From Companilactobacillus mishanensis (GTDB lineage Bacteria; Bacillota; Bacilli; Lactobacillales; Lactobacillaceae), in contig NZ_RHON01000008.1 of the NCBI RefSeq assembly GCF_003946505.1, forward strand, positions 35,262 to 99,261: a DNA stretch of 64,000 nt, given 5' to 3'. The notes beneath the pieces are model-generated. The model was not told where the DNA came from. It saw only the letters and a list, made by a program, of their open reading frames with translations, and made no database searches. Of the stretch, positions 10,323 to 20,143 are shown piece after piece. A program made the translations under genes and the position numbers. The stretch's first letter is position 1; every line of letters starts with the position of its first letter.

Positions 10323-10375
10323 GGTTGAAAACAAGAACATATGTTCGTATAATAGAATTCGATGAGGTGAGTTAA

Positions 10376-10669
10376 ATGAACAAAGTAATTTTAGATGATT
10401 TTATAGTCGAGTTCTATCGCAGATACAACAAAGATACTTTTAATGGATTAGAAGTCGTTAATAATGACTCGATGGATACATCTTCAGTCTTTATGAAAAT
10501 GTCTAATGGGGTGAGAAATGCAAATCCAATTTATTCGATCTCCCCGATGAATCGAAAAGGGATAAAGTTACTCTTGAATGAAGCTTCCAAACAGTTGCCG
10601 TTTTCAGGTTATTTTTGGACCGATAATGTAACAGATAACGAAACGGATTTTGTTCAATTGTCCATATAA
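10376..10669 (+). CDS. hypothetical protein
   Basis: 97 residues, not recognised. It has no signal peptide or membrane segment and looks like a small soluble alpha/beta protein ending in a YFWTDN segment and an acidic tail. GATGAGGTGAG lies 7 bp before the ATG, so it is probably translated. It stands alone between two terminators. Confidence 0.6.
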   Translation: MNKVILDDFIVEFYRRYNKDTFNGLEVVNNDSMDTSSVFMKMSNGVRNANPIYSISPMNRKGIKLLLNEASKQLPFSGYFWTDNVTDNETDFVQLSI

Positions 10670-10881
10670 TTTTTCTGAACTTATTCAAAATTTAAAAAAT
10701 ATACAAAATCAATTATAAACAAAACCAAATAGTCGTAATAATTAAATTATTTTATTTAAATTGGTGTTAAAAAGGTGGATTTATTGGTCGGAAATAGAGA
10801 TAATATAGACAGATAAATGAGTGACATTTATCTTAGAATCATAGTTTTACGGTGGTACAATGTATTACCTATTTACCAACA

Positions 10882-10923
10882 CAAAAATCCCTCTGTCCAT
10901 TTTGGATAGGGGGATTTTTGTTT
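10882..10923. terminator. bidirectional terminator
   Basis: CAAAAATCCC(TCTGTCC) pairs with (GGATAG)GGGGATTTTTG; A/T tracts occur on both sides. Confidence 0.85.
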
Positions 10924-11098
10924 CTCGAGTTTTTTTAATCAAAAGATCGTAGTCAACAATTTGAATGTAAACATTTAATATATTAGGAAATGAAATATAT
11001 TTAAAATAAACAACTATTATATTGGTCAAAATATCAAAATTTATTTGACGTTCGATATTGTTCCCATTTTAAATAATTGATGAGTAACCCTGATAATC

Positions 11099-11140
11099 AA
11101 AAGAGCCTTCGATTTTTTATAAAATCGAAGGCTCTTTTTT
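11099..11140. terminator. bidirectional terminator after the glycosyltransferase cluster
   Basis: An 18-bp perfect stem (AAAAGAGCCTTCGATTTT and complement) with a 4-nt loop. It lies 4 bp past the stop of the last minus-strand gene. Confidence 0.92.
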
Positions 11141-11143
11141 GCA

Positions 11144-12889
11144 TTAGATCGTAAGAGTTATTTGGAACTTGCGATTCCGTTCGGTCAATAGCTTTACGCC
11201 AAGTCCCAGTATCAATACCAATGGTATGTATAAAACCGTATGGTATCTACCTTGGACTTCGAATATCATTGAGCCGATAATAAATCCGTCAAGTAATAGT
11301 GAAAAGTAGAACAGTTTATTAACTGTGTTAATGGAATCAGGAATCCTTGGTGCAAATAAAAGAATGAAACTCATTGTGAATATACATAGTATGACAATGA
11401 ATTCATAGAAAATCGCAGAAAGCGCAACTAACGATTTTTTCATGGAATAGAAGGATCCCTCGTGATGATTACTTTTGGCGGTATTATATAAAATCCAATT
11501 GTATCCGTAATCTTCATTTGAGAATTGGGTATATTTTTGATCAAGGAAAATTCCCCATTTGTTCTGTCCGTTTAATTCATTGATGTTGCTATCGATTCGT
11601 TTATTCAAATCTTTATTAGTCATCGAATCCATTTTTGCTTGTTCAGGAAACTCTTTATAATTTTTATTCATGATGTCGTAAATATGCTTGTTGTAAGCTC
11701 CATTAGTTTCAGGTGATGTACCCGTCGCTAAGCTGTATCGGTTCATGCTAGAACTTGATGCAATCGGAATTCCATATACTGCGGAATAAATCTTTGGTGA
11801 CAAGACTGAGAATGTAATGAATACCAAGGCAAAGGCAGCAAAGAAAAAGTACCTTGTAAGCTTGAACTTATACGTGTATTGTTCATTAGTTCTCATAAAA
11901 ATTATGTAAATAAAACCGGCTACGACCCAGATACCAATTGTTGGTCTGACCATATAAGCCAAAATAACCAGAACTGCTAAACTCAAAAAGCTGGCGACCC
12001 ATTTTGCATTTGTATCATGTGCATCTCGTTTCAAAAAGGTGTCAAAAGAAATACAAATACCTAATAAGAATGTTATATACATCGGCTCGGCACCGTTGAT
12101 CAAACTGTACATAAAATAGGATGGTATCAATGAAAAAATCAATGCTGAAAAAATTCCAGCTTGTTTGTTGATCATTGAAGCAGATAATTTGTAAATCAAT
12201 AGGCCATCAAACATGGTAATGGCGATATTTAAAATTTGAGATGTAACGTAATTGTTACCAATAAGCGAATAAGGGATGGAATACATCATCGCTATATTAA
12301 GTACGTGGGGGAAAAACATATTTGTTCCGATCATATGTTTTGTCCATGGAATACCAGATGCTTTTGCATATGCAAAGTAGTGATAGTTGAAGTAATCAGA
12401 AGTAGGACCTATGTTGTATGTCAATATAATAAAGACTTTGATCAGTGCAATTACTAATAGCACAATTACTAAGTAAACAAACGATTTGTTTCTGACGCTT
12501 ATATATGAAGCAGAAAGATAGGAAAGAATGAACAATATGACGGTAACTAGTGTCATAGAAAAAATCTCTAATCCAAAACTACCAGTCATCGTTGCACCTT
12601 TCCAAGTTGCAACGGACATAAAAATCAAAAGTGATATTGCTACTAAAATTGCGACTGACTGTCCAAACAATTTGAAAGATTGGACCTCTGAACGGTCATT
12701 TACGAGACGGTCGGAAAAACTGTTATCTCTGTGACGGGCACGAGTTCGACCAAAAGATAGGGGAGGACGTTCTGCTACGGCGGAGTTCAGAGTACTAAAA
12801 TGAATGTTTGGACGTTTCTTGGGCTTACTTCGTTGCTTGTAAGCACTACGGCTCATCTGATGGGATGGGTTTATCCATGGATAATTCAT
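11144..12889 (-). CDS. GT-C-like multi-TM glycosyltransferase (copy B of duplicated cassette)
   Basis: About 581 residues. I use the ATG spaced 6 bp from AGGAGGTG at the minus-strand 5' end; the frame extends six codons upstream to a TTG. The basic, disordered N-terminal 60-70 residues are cytoplasmic, then about 11-12 TM helices follow. The segment TSDYFNYHYFAYAK after the second or third helix resembles the acidic luminal loop of GT-C enzymes, which use lipid-phosphate sugars, and a 120-residue extracytoplasmic loop (about 375-480) precedes the last helices. It follows its GT2 partner by 23 bp and is paralogous to 14369-16105. Likely adds sugars to a surface polymer; substrate unknown. Confidence 0.7.
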   Translation of the reverse strand: MNYPWINPSHQMSRSAYKQRSKPKKRPNIHFSTLNSAVAERPPLSFGRTRARHRDNSFSDRLVNDRSEVQSFKLFGQSVAILVAISLLIFMSVATWKGATMTGSFGLEIFSMTLVTVILFILSYLSASYISVRNKSFVYLVIVLLVIALIKVFIILTYNIGPTSDYFNYHYFAYAKASGIPWTKHMIGTNMFFPHVLNIAMMYSIPYSLIGNNYVTSQILNIAITMFDGLLIYKLSASMINKQAGIFSALIFSLIPSYFMYSLINGAEPMYITFLLGICISFDTFLKRDAHDTNAKWVASFLSLAVLVILAYMVRPTIGIWVVAGFIYIIFMRTNEQYTYKFKLTRYFFFAAFALVFITFSVLSPKIYSAVYGIPIASSSSMNRYSLATGTSPETNGAYNKHIYDIMNKNYKEFPEQAKMDSMTNKDLNKRIDSNINELNGQNKWGIFLDQKYTQFSNEDYGYNWILYNTAKSNHHEGSFYSMKKSLVALSAIFYEFIVILCIFTMSFILLFAPRIPDSINTVNKLFYFSLLLDGFIIGSMIFEVQGRYHTVLYIPLVLILGLGVKLLTERNRKFQITLTI

Positions 12890-12912
12890 AGGACCACCTC
12901 CTATCAAAAAAA

Positions 12913-14184
12913 CTATTGTGCGTGAGCTGTTTTATCCCAGGTGCTTCTACCTTTTAATAAGTAACCCAGAGCAGCGTAGGGAATAAATGACAAAATCACG
13001 TTGTAAATAATACATTGCCATGCACGCCAGACACATTTCAAAACAGATAAATTATTAGTGTTTCGATAGTATTCAAGCGCCATGTAAAACCAGATTATTA
13101 ATGTGAAGACAATAACTGTGGTAAAAACAATTAATACTGGTATTGGTTTTCTCGAAAAGATATTTGTTATTTGTACTAGAATGGACGAAATATTTGCGAA
13201 GTTCAGCAACATACTGAAGAAGGGTAAGAATAGGAAAAGAGTCATGTCAACTTTGACACCAGTGTTGATCTTTGGTGATGTCATAATTCGCACGCCATAC
13301 TTGAATAAGCATTGCATTGAACCTTCACACCAACGAATACGTTGTCTAAGCAACGGACGTAATTTTTCAACAGCTTCTTGATACACGATTGCTGTCGGTA
13401 GGAATAAAGCACGATAATCTTTAAACAATCCTCGTACTGTGAACTCAAAATCCTCAAGTAATGAGTTACCCCAACCAACGGCTTCTGCCATATCAAGTGT
13501 AATAAATTGACCATTTCCACTGGCAATAGCTTCACCGAGTCGATTTCGACTTTCTTGCATGAACGAATTGGCACCAAGAAACTCAATATCTTGCATTCTT
13601 GATAACCAATTGTTTTCTGGCTTATTCATGGATACAGCGGTTTGAACCATTCCAACAGGATTATTTTCGAAAGCCCCAATAACGTCGGTGATGTGTTTAG
13701 CGGAAATAAATCCGTCAGCATCGACAATTCCGACAATAATGTGTTGTTTGTCAAATTCATCGTCCATCTGTGAGATTAGACTAAGGCCATAATTAAGCGC
13801 AGCACCTTTACCTTGTTGAGCGTTTGGAAAATGTCTGTCCAAAACGTAAACATTTGGTCGCAAGTGGCGAGTCATGTCTTGTAGTTTGTAGATATTTTCA
13901 AGTGTTCGATCATCAGAAGCATCATCAATCAAAATAATATTTGGAATTATCGTTTGATCAACCAAATCTAATTCATTAATCAGATCGTTAACGTATGAAA
14001 AGATGGTGTTTTCTTCATTCAAAAGTGGGACCATAATATACAACTTGTATATACCATTTTTCTTCTGACAATTAACATCACGAACACGTTCAAAATTAAA
14101 GATTGAAAACCACAACAAATACCCAATAAACGTAACTAACGAGAGAACCAACAGGACGTATGTGAATATAAATATTTTTATCAT
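12913..14184 (-). CDS. membrane family 2 glycosyltransferase (copy B)
   Basis: About 423 residues. The start is uncertain: GAGGAG abuts the ATG at 14184, and other candidates are ATG 14208 and TTG 14220. One N-terminal TM helix precedes a cytoplasmic GT2 domain with LIDDASDD, the DAD metal motif (VDADGF), LLEDFEF (the acceptor-activating ED) and QRIRW, the Q-x-x-R-W signature of processive synthases. Three or four C-terminal TM helices follow. This layout matches hyaluronan, cellulose or poly-GlcNAc synthase-like enzymes that polymerise and may extrude a glycan. It is paralogous to 16126-17424. Confidence 0.85.
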   Translation of the reverse strand: MIKIFIFTYVLLVLSLVTFIGYLLWFSIFNFERVRDVNCQKKNGIYKLYIMVPLLNEENTIFSYVNDLINELDLVDQTIIPNIILIDDASDDRTLENIYKLQDMTRHLRPNVYVLDRHFPNAQQGKGAALNYGLSLISQMDDEFDKQHIIVGIVDADGFISAKHITDVIGAFENNPVGMVQTAVSMNKPENNWLSRMQDIEFLGANSFMQESRNRLGEAIASGNGQFITLDMAEAVGWGNSLLEDFEFTVRGLFKDYRALFLPTAIVYQEAVEKLRPLLRQRIRWCEGSMQCLFKYGVRIMTSPKINTGVKVDMTLFLFLPFFSMLLNFANISSILVQITNIFSRKPIPVLIVFTTVIVFTLIIWFYMALEYYRNTNNLSVLKCVWRAWQCIIYNVILSFIPYAALGYLLKGRSTWDKTAHAQ

Positions 14185-14368
14185 CTCCTCTTTAAAAACA
14201 TACCTCATGTTGATTGGCAATAACTATAATACGCTATAAATAAAAATTATACTACTATAAATATACAAAAAATATGATTAATTTTTCGCTTAATTATATG
14301 CAAAAATGATAAATAAAAAAGACTATCTTGATATTAGTCAAAATAGTCTATAGTTTAATTTAATTTTT

Positions 14369-16105
14369 TTAGAGACGAACCGTTAAATGATTCTGTCGTT
14401 CGCCAAGAATTTTTGCACCAAGTCCAAGAATCATAACTAGAGGAATGTAAAGAATCACGTGATAGCGTCCTTGTACTTCGAATATCATTGATCCAAGAAT
14501 AAATCCATCAAGAAGTAAAGATAGATAAAAGACTCGGTTTAATGTACTCATACTTTCATTCACACGATGTCTAAATAATAGGATAAGACTCATCGTTAAA
14601 ATACTTAAAATGATCATGAACTCATAGAAGATAGTGGAGAAACTGACCAAAGCTGATTGACTTTCCACGAATGGTTTCTTGAGCTTATTTTTGTTCCAAG
14701 TATTATAGAGTATCCAGTTGTAACCATAGTTTTCATTCGAGAAAGCAGCATATTTATTGCTGATGAACTTAGGCCAAGCTTTTTCACGTGTTATCTCACT
14801 GATATTTGCTTTGACTTGAGCGTTCATGTCTTTGGTAGCTTTTTGATTGATTTCTGCAGTCGAACTGTAGTCCTTGAAATCTTTATCCAATTTGTTATAG
14901 ATTTTCTGGTTGTACTGCCCATCAGTAGCTAAAGATGTACCGGTGGCTAAGCTGTAACGATTGTTGACCGAGTCACTGGCAAAGTTTATCTTATATGCCT
15001 GTGAGAAGATGGCCGATGAGAAGATTGAGAATAGAACAAAGAATAAAGTGAATCCACCAAAGTAGAGTAGACGTTTCATTTGAAACTTAACGGGAACTTT
15101 GTAAGGCCAACGAATGAGTAAGATGTAGAGGAATCCGACAATGATCCAGATTCCAATAGTTGGTCTGATCATGTAAGTTATGACCGAAAGTATTGCCAAA
15201 TCTCTGAAACTAGCTACCCATTTCGTTGATGAAGATGAATTGTCACGTCTGATAAATGTCTGGAACGCTAGCAACATGCCGAGAAATGCGGTGATGAACA
15301 TTGGTTCTGCACCATTCAATGTGCTGTACATGAAGTAAGCTGGAATCAATGAGAAAATTAGTGCAGCAAACATACCAGCTTGTTGATTGAAAATTCTGAG
15401 ACAAATTTTGTAGATCAAAATTCCATCAAAGAATGTTAAGGCAATATTGACGATCTGCGATGTCACATAGTTTGTTCCAATTAGAGAGTAGGGAATAGAG
15501 TAGAACATTGCGATATTCATGACGTGAGGGAAGTACATGTTCACACCGACTAGTTTTTTCGTCCAAGCAATACCTGAAGACCTTGCAAAGGCAAAGTAAT
15601 GATAGTTGAAAAAGTCTGAAGTCGGATGAATTGCGTATATAGAAATAAAGAATATTTTTATCAACGCGATGACCAATAATATCCCGACAAAGAACATGAA
15701 TGATTTTTGGCCAATCAAATTAGAGAATGCGTAGCATAATCCAAATATTAATAAGGTGACCATGGTGAATGTGATGACTTGCCAGTAATTGTTCATCGCA
15801 TTTTTAGTTGCACCCCAAGCGGCAAGTGACATGAAAATCAATAGTCCGATAGAAATTAGGATCGAGGCCGATTGAAAGGCTAACTTGAGGGATTGAAGTC
15901 CGGCAGATGAACGAATGCTAGTGTCGAAATCAGCAGTCGCGGCTTTCTTCTTTTTATTGTTAGAGGCGTCTTTGACAGTAGATTTCTTCAGTGGCAGATC
16001 TATGGTACTAGTCAAATGGTTCGCGGTCGAAAAAATTTTGAAACGATGAAATTGATGACGTGCTTTAGTTTTAGTTGGATGTTTAGTTATTTCTGGACGG
16101 TTCAT
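14369..16105 (-). CDS. GT-C-like multi-TM glycosyltransferase (copy A)
   Basis: 578 residues, a paralogue of the protein at 11144-12889 with the same layout: basic disordered N-terminus, many TM helices, the TSDFFNYHYFAFAR loop, the GYNWILYNT motif in the large extracytoplasmic loop and the FEVQGRYH ending near the C-terminus. The N-terminal tails of the two copies differ strongly while the membrane core is conserved, so the duplication is not recent. It follows its GT2 partner by 20 bp, with an ACTGGAGG ribosome site. Confidence 0.7.
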   Translation of the reverse strand: MNRPEITKHPTKTKARHQFHRFKIFSTANHLTSTIDLPLKKSTVKDASNNKKKKAATADFDTSIRSSAGLQSLKLAFQSASILISIGLLIFMSLAAWGATKNAMNNYWQVITFTMVTLLIFGLCYAFSNLIGQKSFMFFVGILLVIALIKIFFISIYAIHPTSDFFNYHYFAFARSSGIAWTKKLVGVNMYFPHVMNIAMFYSIPYSLIGTNYVTSQIVNIALTFFDGILIYKICLRIFNQQAGMFAALIFSLIPAYFMYSTLNGAEPMFITAFLGMLLAFQTFIRRDNSSSSTKWVASFRDLAILSVITYMIRPTIGIWIIVGFLYILLIRWPYKVPVKFQMKRLLYFGGFTLFFVLFSIFSSAIFSQAYKINFASDSVNNRYSLATGTSLATDGQYNQKIYNKLDKDFKDYSSTAEINQKATKDMNAQVKANISEITREKAWPKFISNKYAAFSNENYGYNWILYNTWNKNKLKKPFVESQSALVSFSTIFYEFMIILSILTMSLILLFRHRVNESMSTLNRVFYLSLLLDGFILGSMIFEVQGRYHVILYIPLVMILGLGAKILGERQNHLTVRL

Positions 16106-16125
16106 AAAGTCTACCTCCAGTCTCG

Positions 16126-17424
16126 TTAGTTAGCATTTGCAGTTTGTCCTGAACCATGAGCTGTTTTGTCCCATTTTGCACGGCCCATTAGCAGGTATGT
16201 GAATGCAAAGTAGGGGATGAATGATAAGAAGTAATTATAGATTATGCATTCCCATGATCTAAGGACACATCTTACTAGTGAGAAACGGTCGGAGTTTTGA
16301 TGGTATTCGAGACCCATCAATAGCCATACAAATAGGGTAAATAATAGAACGGTGAAGAAAACAATCATGACTGGTAATGGTTTTCTGGTGAAAATATTGT
16401 TGATTTGAAGTAAAGCTGAGAATGAATTTGCTACATTTAAAATCATGCTGAAAAACGGTAATGTTAGAAATAGTAGCATATCTGTTTTGACACTATTGTG
16501 GATCAGTGGTGATTTTAGGATCCTTAATGAGTACTTTGCCCAACATTGCATTGAGCCTTGGCACCAACGGATTCGCTGTTTAAATAGGGGATGAACTTTT
16601 TGAACAGCTTCTTGATATACAACAGCGTGTGGTACGAAAATTGTCTTAAATCCTTTAAGCAGTCCACGGACGGTGAATTCGAAATCCTCTAGTAGAGAAT
16701 TTCCCCAACGGACTTCTTGTGCCATCTTCAGAGTAATGAATTGACCGTTACCACTGGCGATAGCTTGTCCAATCTTGTTACGACTTTCTTGCATGAAAGA
16801 GTTAGCACCTAGAAATTCGATATCTTGCATCTTTGAAAGCCAGTTATGCTTGGTGCTGTTCATTGAAACAGCCGTTTGAACCATGCCAACGTCGTTATTC
16901 TCAAATGCACCGATGATCATTTTAATGTGATCTGCTGAAATGAAACCATCAGCGTCAACGATTCCAACGATTGTGTGCGTTGAATCATATGATGTTGGGA
17001 TGTTTGAAATGTAATCCAAGCCAAAATTCAATGCACTACCTTTACCTTGTTGGGCGTTGGGTAAAGTTCTGTTTAATATATGAATCTTTGTATGAGGACT
17101 GTTAATGGAGCCTTCAAGGTACTGTAAATTTCTAAGAGTGTTATCAGTGGATCCATCATTGATAAGAATGATGTTAGTTTGAATATTGTTACCTAATTTA
17201 TTTAATTCAAGAATCAAATTTTTGACGTAAGTTGAAACTGTCATTTCTTCATTTAATAGTGGGACCATGATGAATAAATTATATGGAGTCCCATCCACTT
17301 TGCAGTTAACATCTTTTACACGTTCAAGATAGAAAACTGAGAACCAGAGCAAGTATGAGAGAAATGTAATCAGTGATACAACTAGTAGTATTTTTGTAAA
17401 AATTACGATATTGATCACCCTCAC
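16126..17424 (-). CDS. membrane family 2 glycosyltransferase (copy A)
   Basis: 432 residues; start GTG at 17424 or the GTG two codons later, both close to a GAGG. Same features as copy B: N-terminal TM helix, LINDGSTDN, VDADGF, LLEDFEF, QRIRWCQGSM, C-terminal helices and a WDKTAHG tail. First gene of the four-gene minus-strand cluster, so the promoter should lie in 17425-17757. A processive beta-glycosyltransferase role is inferred from the Q-x-x-R-W motif. Confidence 0.85.
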   Translation of the reverse strand: MRVINIVIFTKILLVVSLITFLSYLLWFSVFYLERVKDVNCKVDGTPYNLFIMVPLLNEEMTVSTYVKNLILELNKLGNNIQTNIILINDGSTDNTLRNLQYLEGSINSPHTKIHILNRTLPNAQQGKGSALNFGLDYISNIPTSYDSTHTIVGIVDADGFISADHIKMIIGAFENNDVGMVQTAVSMNSTKHNWLSKMQDIEFLGANSFMQESRNKIGQAIASGNGQFITLKMAQEVRWGNSLLEDFEFTVRGLLKGFKTIFVPHAVVYQEAVQKVHPLFKQRIRWCQGSMQCWAKYSLRILKSPLIHNSVKTDMLLFLTLPFFSMILNVANSFSALLQINNIFTRKPLPVMIVFFTVLLFTLFVWLLMGLEYHQNSDRFSLVRCVLRSWECIIYNYFLSFIPYFAFTYLLMGRAKWDKTAHGSGQTANAN

Positions 17425-17757
17425 TTTTTGTCTGAAAACAAATATTTTTATTATCCTTCTACGAAGATGAGGAACTCCGTATTTGGATTAACTGCATTTT
17501 ATATTGATTAGTTCACGAATAAATATTGAAATCAAAAACTATTATTGGTTGAAAATGAGTAATCTAATAAATTTATTTGAATTAATTGATTATATTTGTT
17601 TTATTGAATAAATCGGTATAAGATAGCAAATTTACACATAAAAATTCGGTCATATTTGAATAGTTTCGGACGTTATTTTTGAGAGATAATAATTTTTGTA
17701 AGAACGTTTGTAACGGATAGTTAATAATTAAAATTGATGGTTTATTGGAGGTTATTT
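17425..17757. other. 333-bp AT-rich divergent intergenic region
   Basis: Very AT-rich, with no ORF or strong hairpin. It must hold the minus-strand promoter of the glycosyltransferase cluster and the plus-strand promoter of the dehydrogenase gene, but I cannot assign either with confidence. Confidence 0.5.
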
Positions 17758-18735
17758 ATGAAAGCAGCATACATATTAAAGACTGGCGATGCGGACCAGA
17801 TTCAAATTGGTGAGATACCCATGCCTAAAATTAATGACAATGAAATCTTGGTAAAGGTCATTGCCGTTTCAGTAAACAATGTTGATACTTTTGTGCGTTC
17901 CGGTGGCTTTAAGACAGAAATGGAATTTCCGTTTGTAGTCGGACGTGATGCTGTTGGTACGATTGAGTCACTAGGTAAGCAGGTCAAAGATTTTAAAAAG
18001 GGTGACTTAGTTTGGACTAATAGTATGGGGTATGACGGTCGGCAGGGTGTTACCAGTGAATACATTTCAGTGCCTGAATCTCGAGCATATCCAGTTCCTT
18101 TTGATGTGGATCCAAAACAGGTTGTAGCGTCAGTACATTCAGCTGCCACAGCAGTAATTTTATTGAATGATGTTTTACACGTTCGTTCTGGACAAAGTAT
18201 TCTAGTTGAGGGAGCTGCTGGCCATGTGGGAGATAAGATCTTGGAATATGCTGCCCAAAAAGGATTAGAAGTTTCAACAACTTCTAATCCTCGAGATTTT
18301 GATCGTTTAAAAAAACTGGGCTCGGAAAAATGTTTTGATTATCATGACGAAAATTTAACTGACAAAATTTTGGATGATAAATCCATTGGCTTTGATTATG
18401 TAGTGGATACATCCGGCCAAGTTCAATTACAAAACAATATCGATATGATTGGATTACATGGTTCAGTTGGTTTGATTACTACTCCGAAGAGTGGTGGTTC
18501 AAACTTTAATGTTGGAAAATTATATACAAGTAGTAAGTCGATCAAGGGGTTTGTAATTAGTCATGCTAGTTCAGAACAATTAAAAGAGGCTTCCAAAATC
18601 CTGAATGAAAGCTTTGAAAAAGGGAAACTTTTAGAGAAAAGCTTTGAAAGTTTATCGTTTGATAAAATTGCACAAATCCATCAAAAACTTGAGCACGGTC
18701 AAGTCAAAACCAAGGTAGTACTGACTTTTCAATAG
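17758..18735 (+). CDS. zinc-independent medium-chain dehydrogenase, quinone oxidoreductase-like
   Basis: 325 residues, starting at the ATG behind TTGGAGG. The GroES-like N-terminal domain (about 1-125) is followed by a Rossmann domain with VEGAAGHVGDKILEYA, which binds NAD(P)H. No structural zinc Cys cluster is seen, matching the zeta-crystallin/quinone oxidoreductase branch. It would reduce quinones or activated alkenes in the cytoplasm. Monocistronic. Confidence 0.85.
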   Translation: MKAAYILKTGDADQIQIGEIPMPKINDNEILVKVIAVSVNNVDTFVRSGGFKTEMEFPFVVGRDAVGTIESLGKQVKDFKKGDLVWTNSMGYDGRQGVTSEYISVPESRAYPVPFDVDPKQVVASVHSAATAVILLNDVLHVRSGQSILVEGAAGHVGDKILEYAAQKGLEVSTTSNPRDFDRLKKLGSEKCFDYHDENLTDKILDDKSIGFDYVVDTSGQVQLQNNIDMIGLHGSVGLITTPKSGGSNFNVGKLYTSSKSIKGFVISHASSEQLKEASKILNESFEKGKLLEKSFESLSFDKIAQIHQKLEHGQVKTKVVLTFQ

Positions 18736-18842
18736 ATAAATGAAATTAAAAAATTCACATTCTCCATGGAAAATTGATGAAAAGACCTTTATACTAAAAT
18801 ATATGTGAAAGGGCATTCACAATTTTTTAGGGGGAGATTTAT

Positions 18843-19901
18843 ATGGACAGTCAAGTTTCAAATAATAAAAACAAACAGCAGATCATCTTTGCTGTCTTGT
18901 TTTTCGCAATATTTATTGCCGGAATTTTTTATGTTAAGTGGTACCCATATTATGGGAAGGCAATCACAGCAGCATCAACTCATTCAGTTGGGGATTCGAT
19001 AATAGCTGGAGTCGGTGCTAAATCTGCTGGAGTTTCACTTCAAAACGGATTTACATTCACGATTACTTATTTCTTGTCAGTATGGAAAGCTTTAGCAGTC
19101 GCAATCATTGTTGGATCATTGGTGCAAGTTTTGATTCCTGTCCGTTGGGTTCGTAGATATCTTGGTGGAACAAAATTAAGAAATACATTGATTGGTACAT
19201 TGATGGGTGTGCCAACAATGATGTGTACATGTTGTTCCGCACCAGTTACAGTTGGACTTTCTAAATCAAAAGCATCTGTAAACAGCATCATGGCATTCTT
19301 CCTAGCAAATCCATTATTGAATCCAGCTACACTGATTTTCATGGGATTAGTTTTAGGATGGAAATATACAATTTTCAGAATTGTTTTTGGTATCTTGATG
19401 GTAATTAGCATTGCCACATTGGTTGGAAAATTAAGTACCAAGAAACAAGTTGAAGTTAATGAAGGTTCAGAATTTGATCCTGTTAACGAAAACAGTGAAG
19501 CATTATGGAAACGCTGGTGGAAAGCATTTTATACACTAATAATTGACAGTATTCCTGCTTATGTAGTTATTGTCTTCTTATTAGGTACATTTGAAGGAGT
19601 TCTTTTCCCAGCCATTCAAGGTGGATTAAGTGGCGGCTGGTTAGCTGTTCTATTGTTTGCCTTAGTTGGAACAATTTTCGTTGTACCAACAGCTGGTGAG
19701 ATTCCAATTATCCAAGCACTTATGGCCTTAGGCTTAACAGCTGGACCAACAGCAGCATTGTTGATGACATTACCTGCTGTAAGTATCGTTTCATTAGCAT
19801 TATTAAAACCAGTTTTAAGCTGGAAGAGTTTAGGTATTACCGCAGCCAGTGTGTTTGCATTTGGATTAGTTGCTGGTTTAGTCGGCGTGTTTGTACTATA
19901 A
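18843..19901 (+). CDS. YraQ/UPF0718 family permease
   Basis: 352 residues with about 8-9 TM helices in two halves, typical of the ArsP_1/DUF318 permease family. The first half carries MGVPTMMCTCCSAPVTVGL, a Cys-rich membrane motif of this family, and FLANPLLNPATL. The second half has VPTAGEIPIIQAL. The substrate is unknown; relatives move arsenicals, and some are placed with sulfur or redox genes. A DsrE/YedF-like gene lies 240 bp downstream. An AGGGGGAG ribosome site precedes the ATG. Confidence 0.82.
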   Translation: MDSQVSNNKNKQQIIFAVLFFAIFIAGIFYVKWYPYYGKAITAASTHSVGDSIIAGVGAKSAGVSLQNGFTFTITYFLSVWKALAVAIIVGSLVQVLIPVRWVRRYLGGTKLRNTLIGTLMGVPTMMCTCCSAPVTVGLSKSKASVNSIMAFFLANPLLNPATLIFMGLVLGWKYTIFRIVFGILMVISIATLVGKLSTKKQVEVNEGSEFDPVNENSEALWKRWWKAFYTLIIDSIPAYVVIVFLLGTFEGVLFPAIQGGLSGGWLAVLLFALVGTIFVVPTAGEIPIIQALMALGLTAGPTAALLMTLPAVSIVSLALLKPVLSWKSLGITAASVFAFGLVAGLVGVFVL

Positions 19902-19930
19902 AAAAGTGAAAAATTGAAAATTTAAATTGA

Positions 19931-19959
19931 ACTCGATCATAGTCGATCGAGCTTTTTTT
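19931..19959 (+). terminator. intrinsic terminator
   Basis: CTCGATC...GATCGAG stem with a 6-nt loop and seven T residues. Confidence 0.85.
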
Positions 19960-20085
19960 GTCGCTTACATTTATCATTTGATAGATTTTTGTGAATTATA
20001 TAATTTATTTTCAATAAAAATGAAATAATAATCACACATTGGTAAATTAGGGTTTTTCCTAACAAGAAATCTTTTTGAAAATCAC

Positions 20086-20099
20086 TAAAAGCGTTTTCA
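20086..20099. promoter_or_regulatory. candidate CcpA cre site
   Basis: TAAAAGCGTTTTCA matches the cre consensus TGWAANCGNTNWCA at all defined positions but the second. It lies 45-58 bp before the DsrE-like start codon, near the expected promoter, which would fit carbon-catabolite control. Binding is not demonstrated. Confidence 0.5.
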
Positions 20100-20143
20100 T
20101 TGTGATACACTTAATTTGTAAATTAAATAAGGGGGATTCACAA

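Larger units (their letters stand above)
10670..11143. other. 474-bp intergenic stretch, possible small RNA
   Basis: AT-rich DNA without a convincing protein gene. A terminator at 10882-10923 is preceded by about 100 nt containing a GGTGGTAC...ATTACC inverted repeat and a 30-codon ORF from 10816 with no ribosome site. A small RNA ending at that terminator is the simplest reading. The rest, 10930-11098, shows nothing I can name. Confidence 0.4.
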
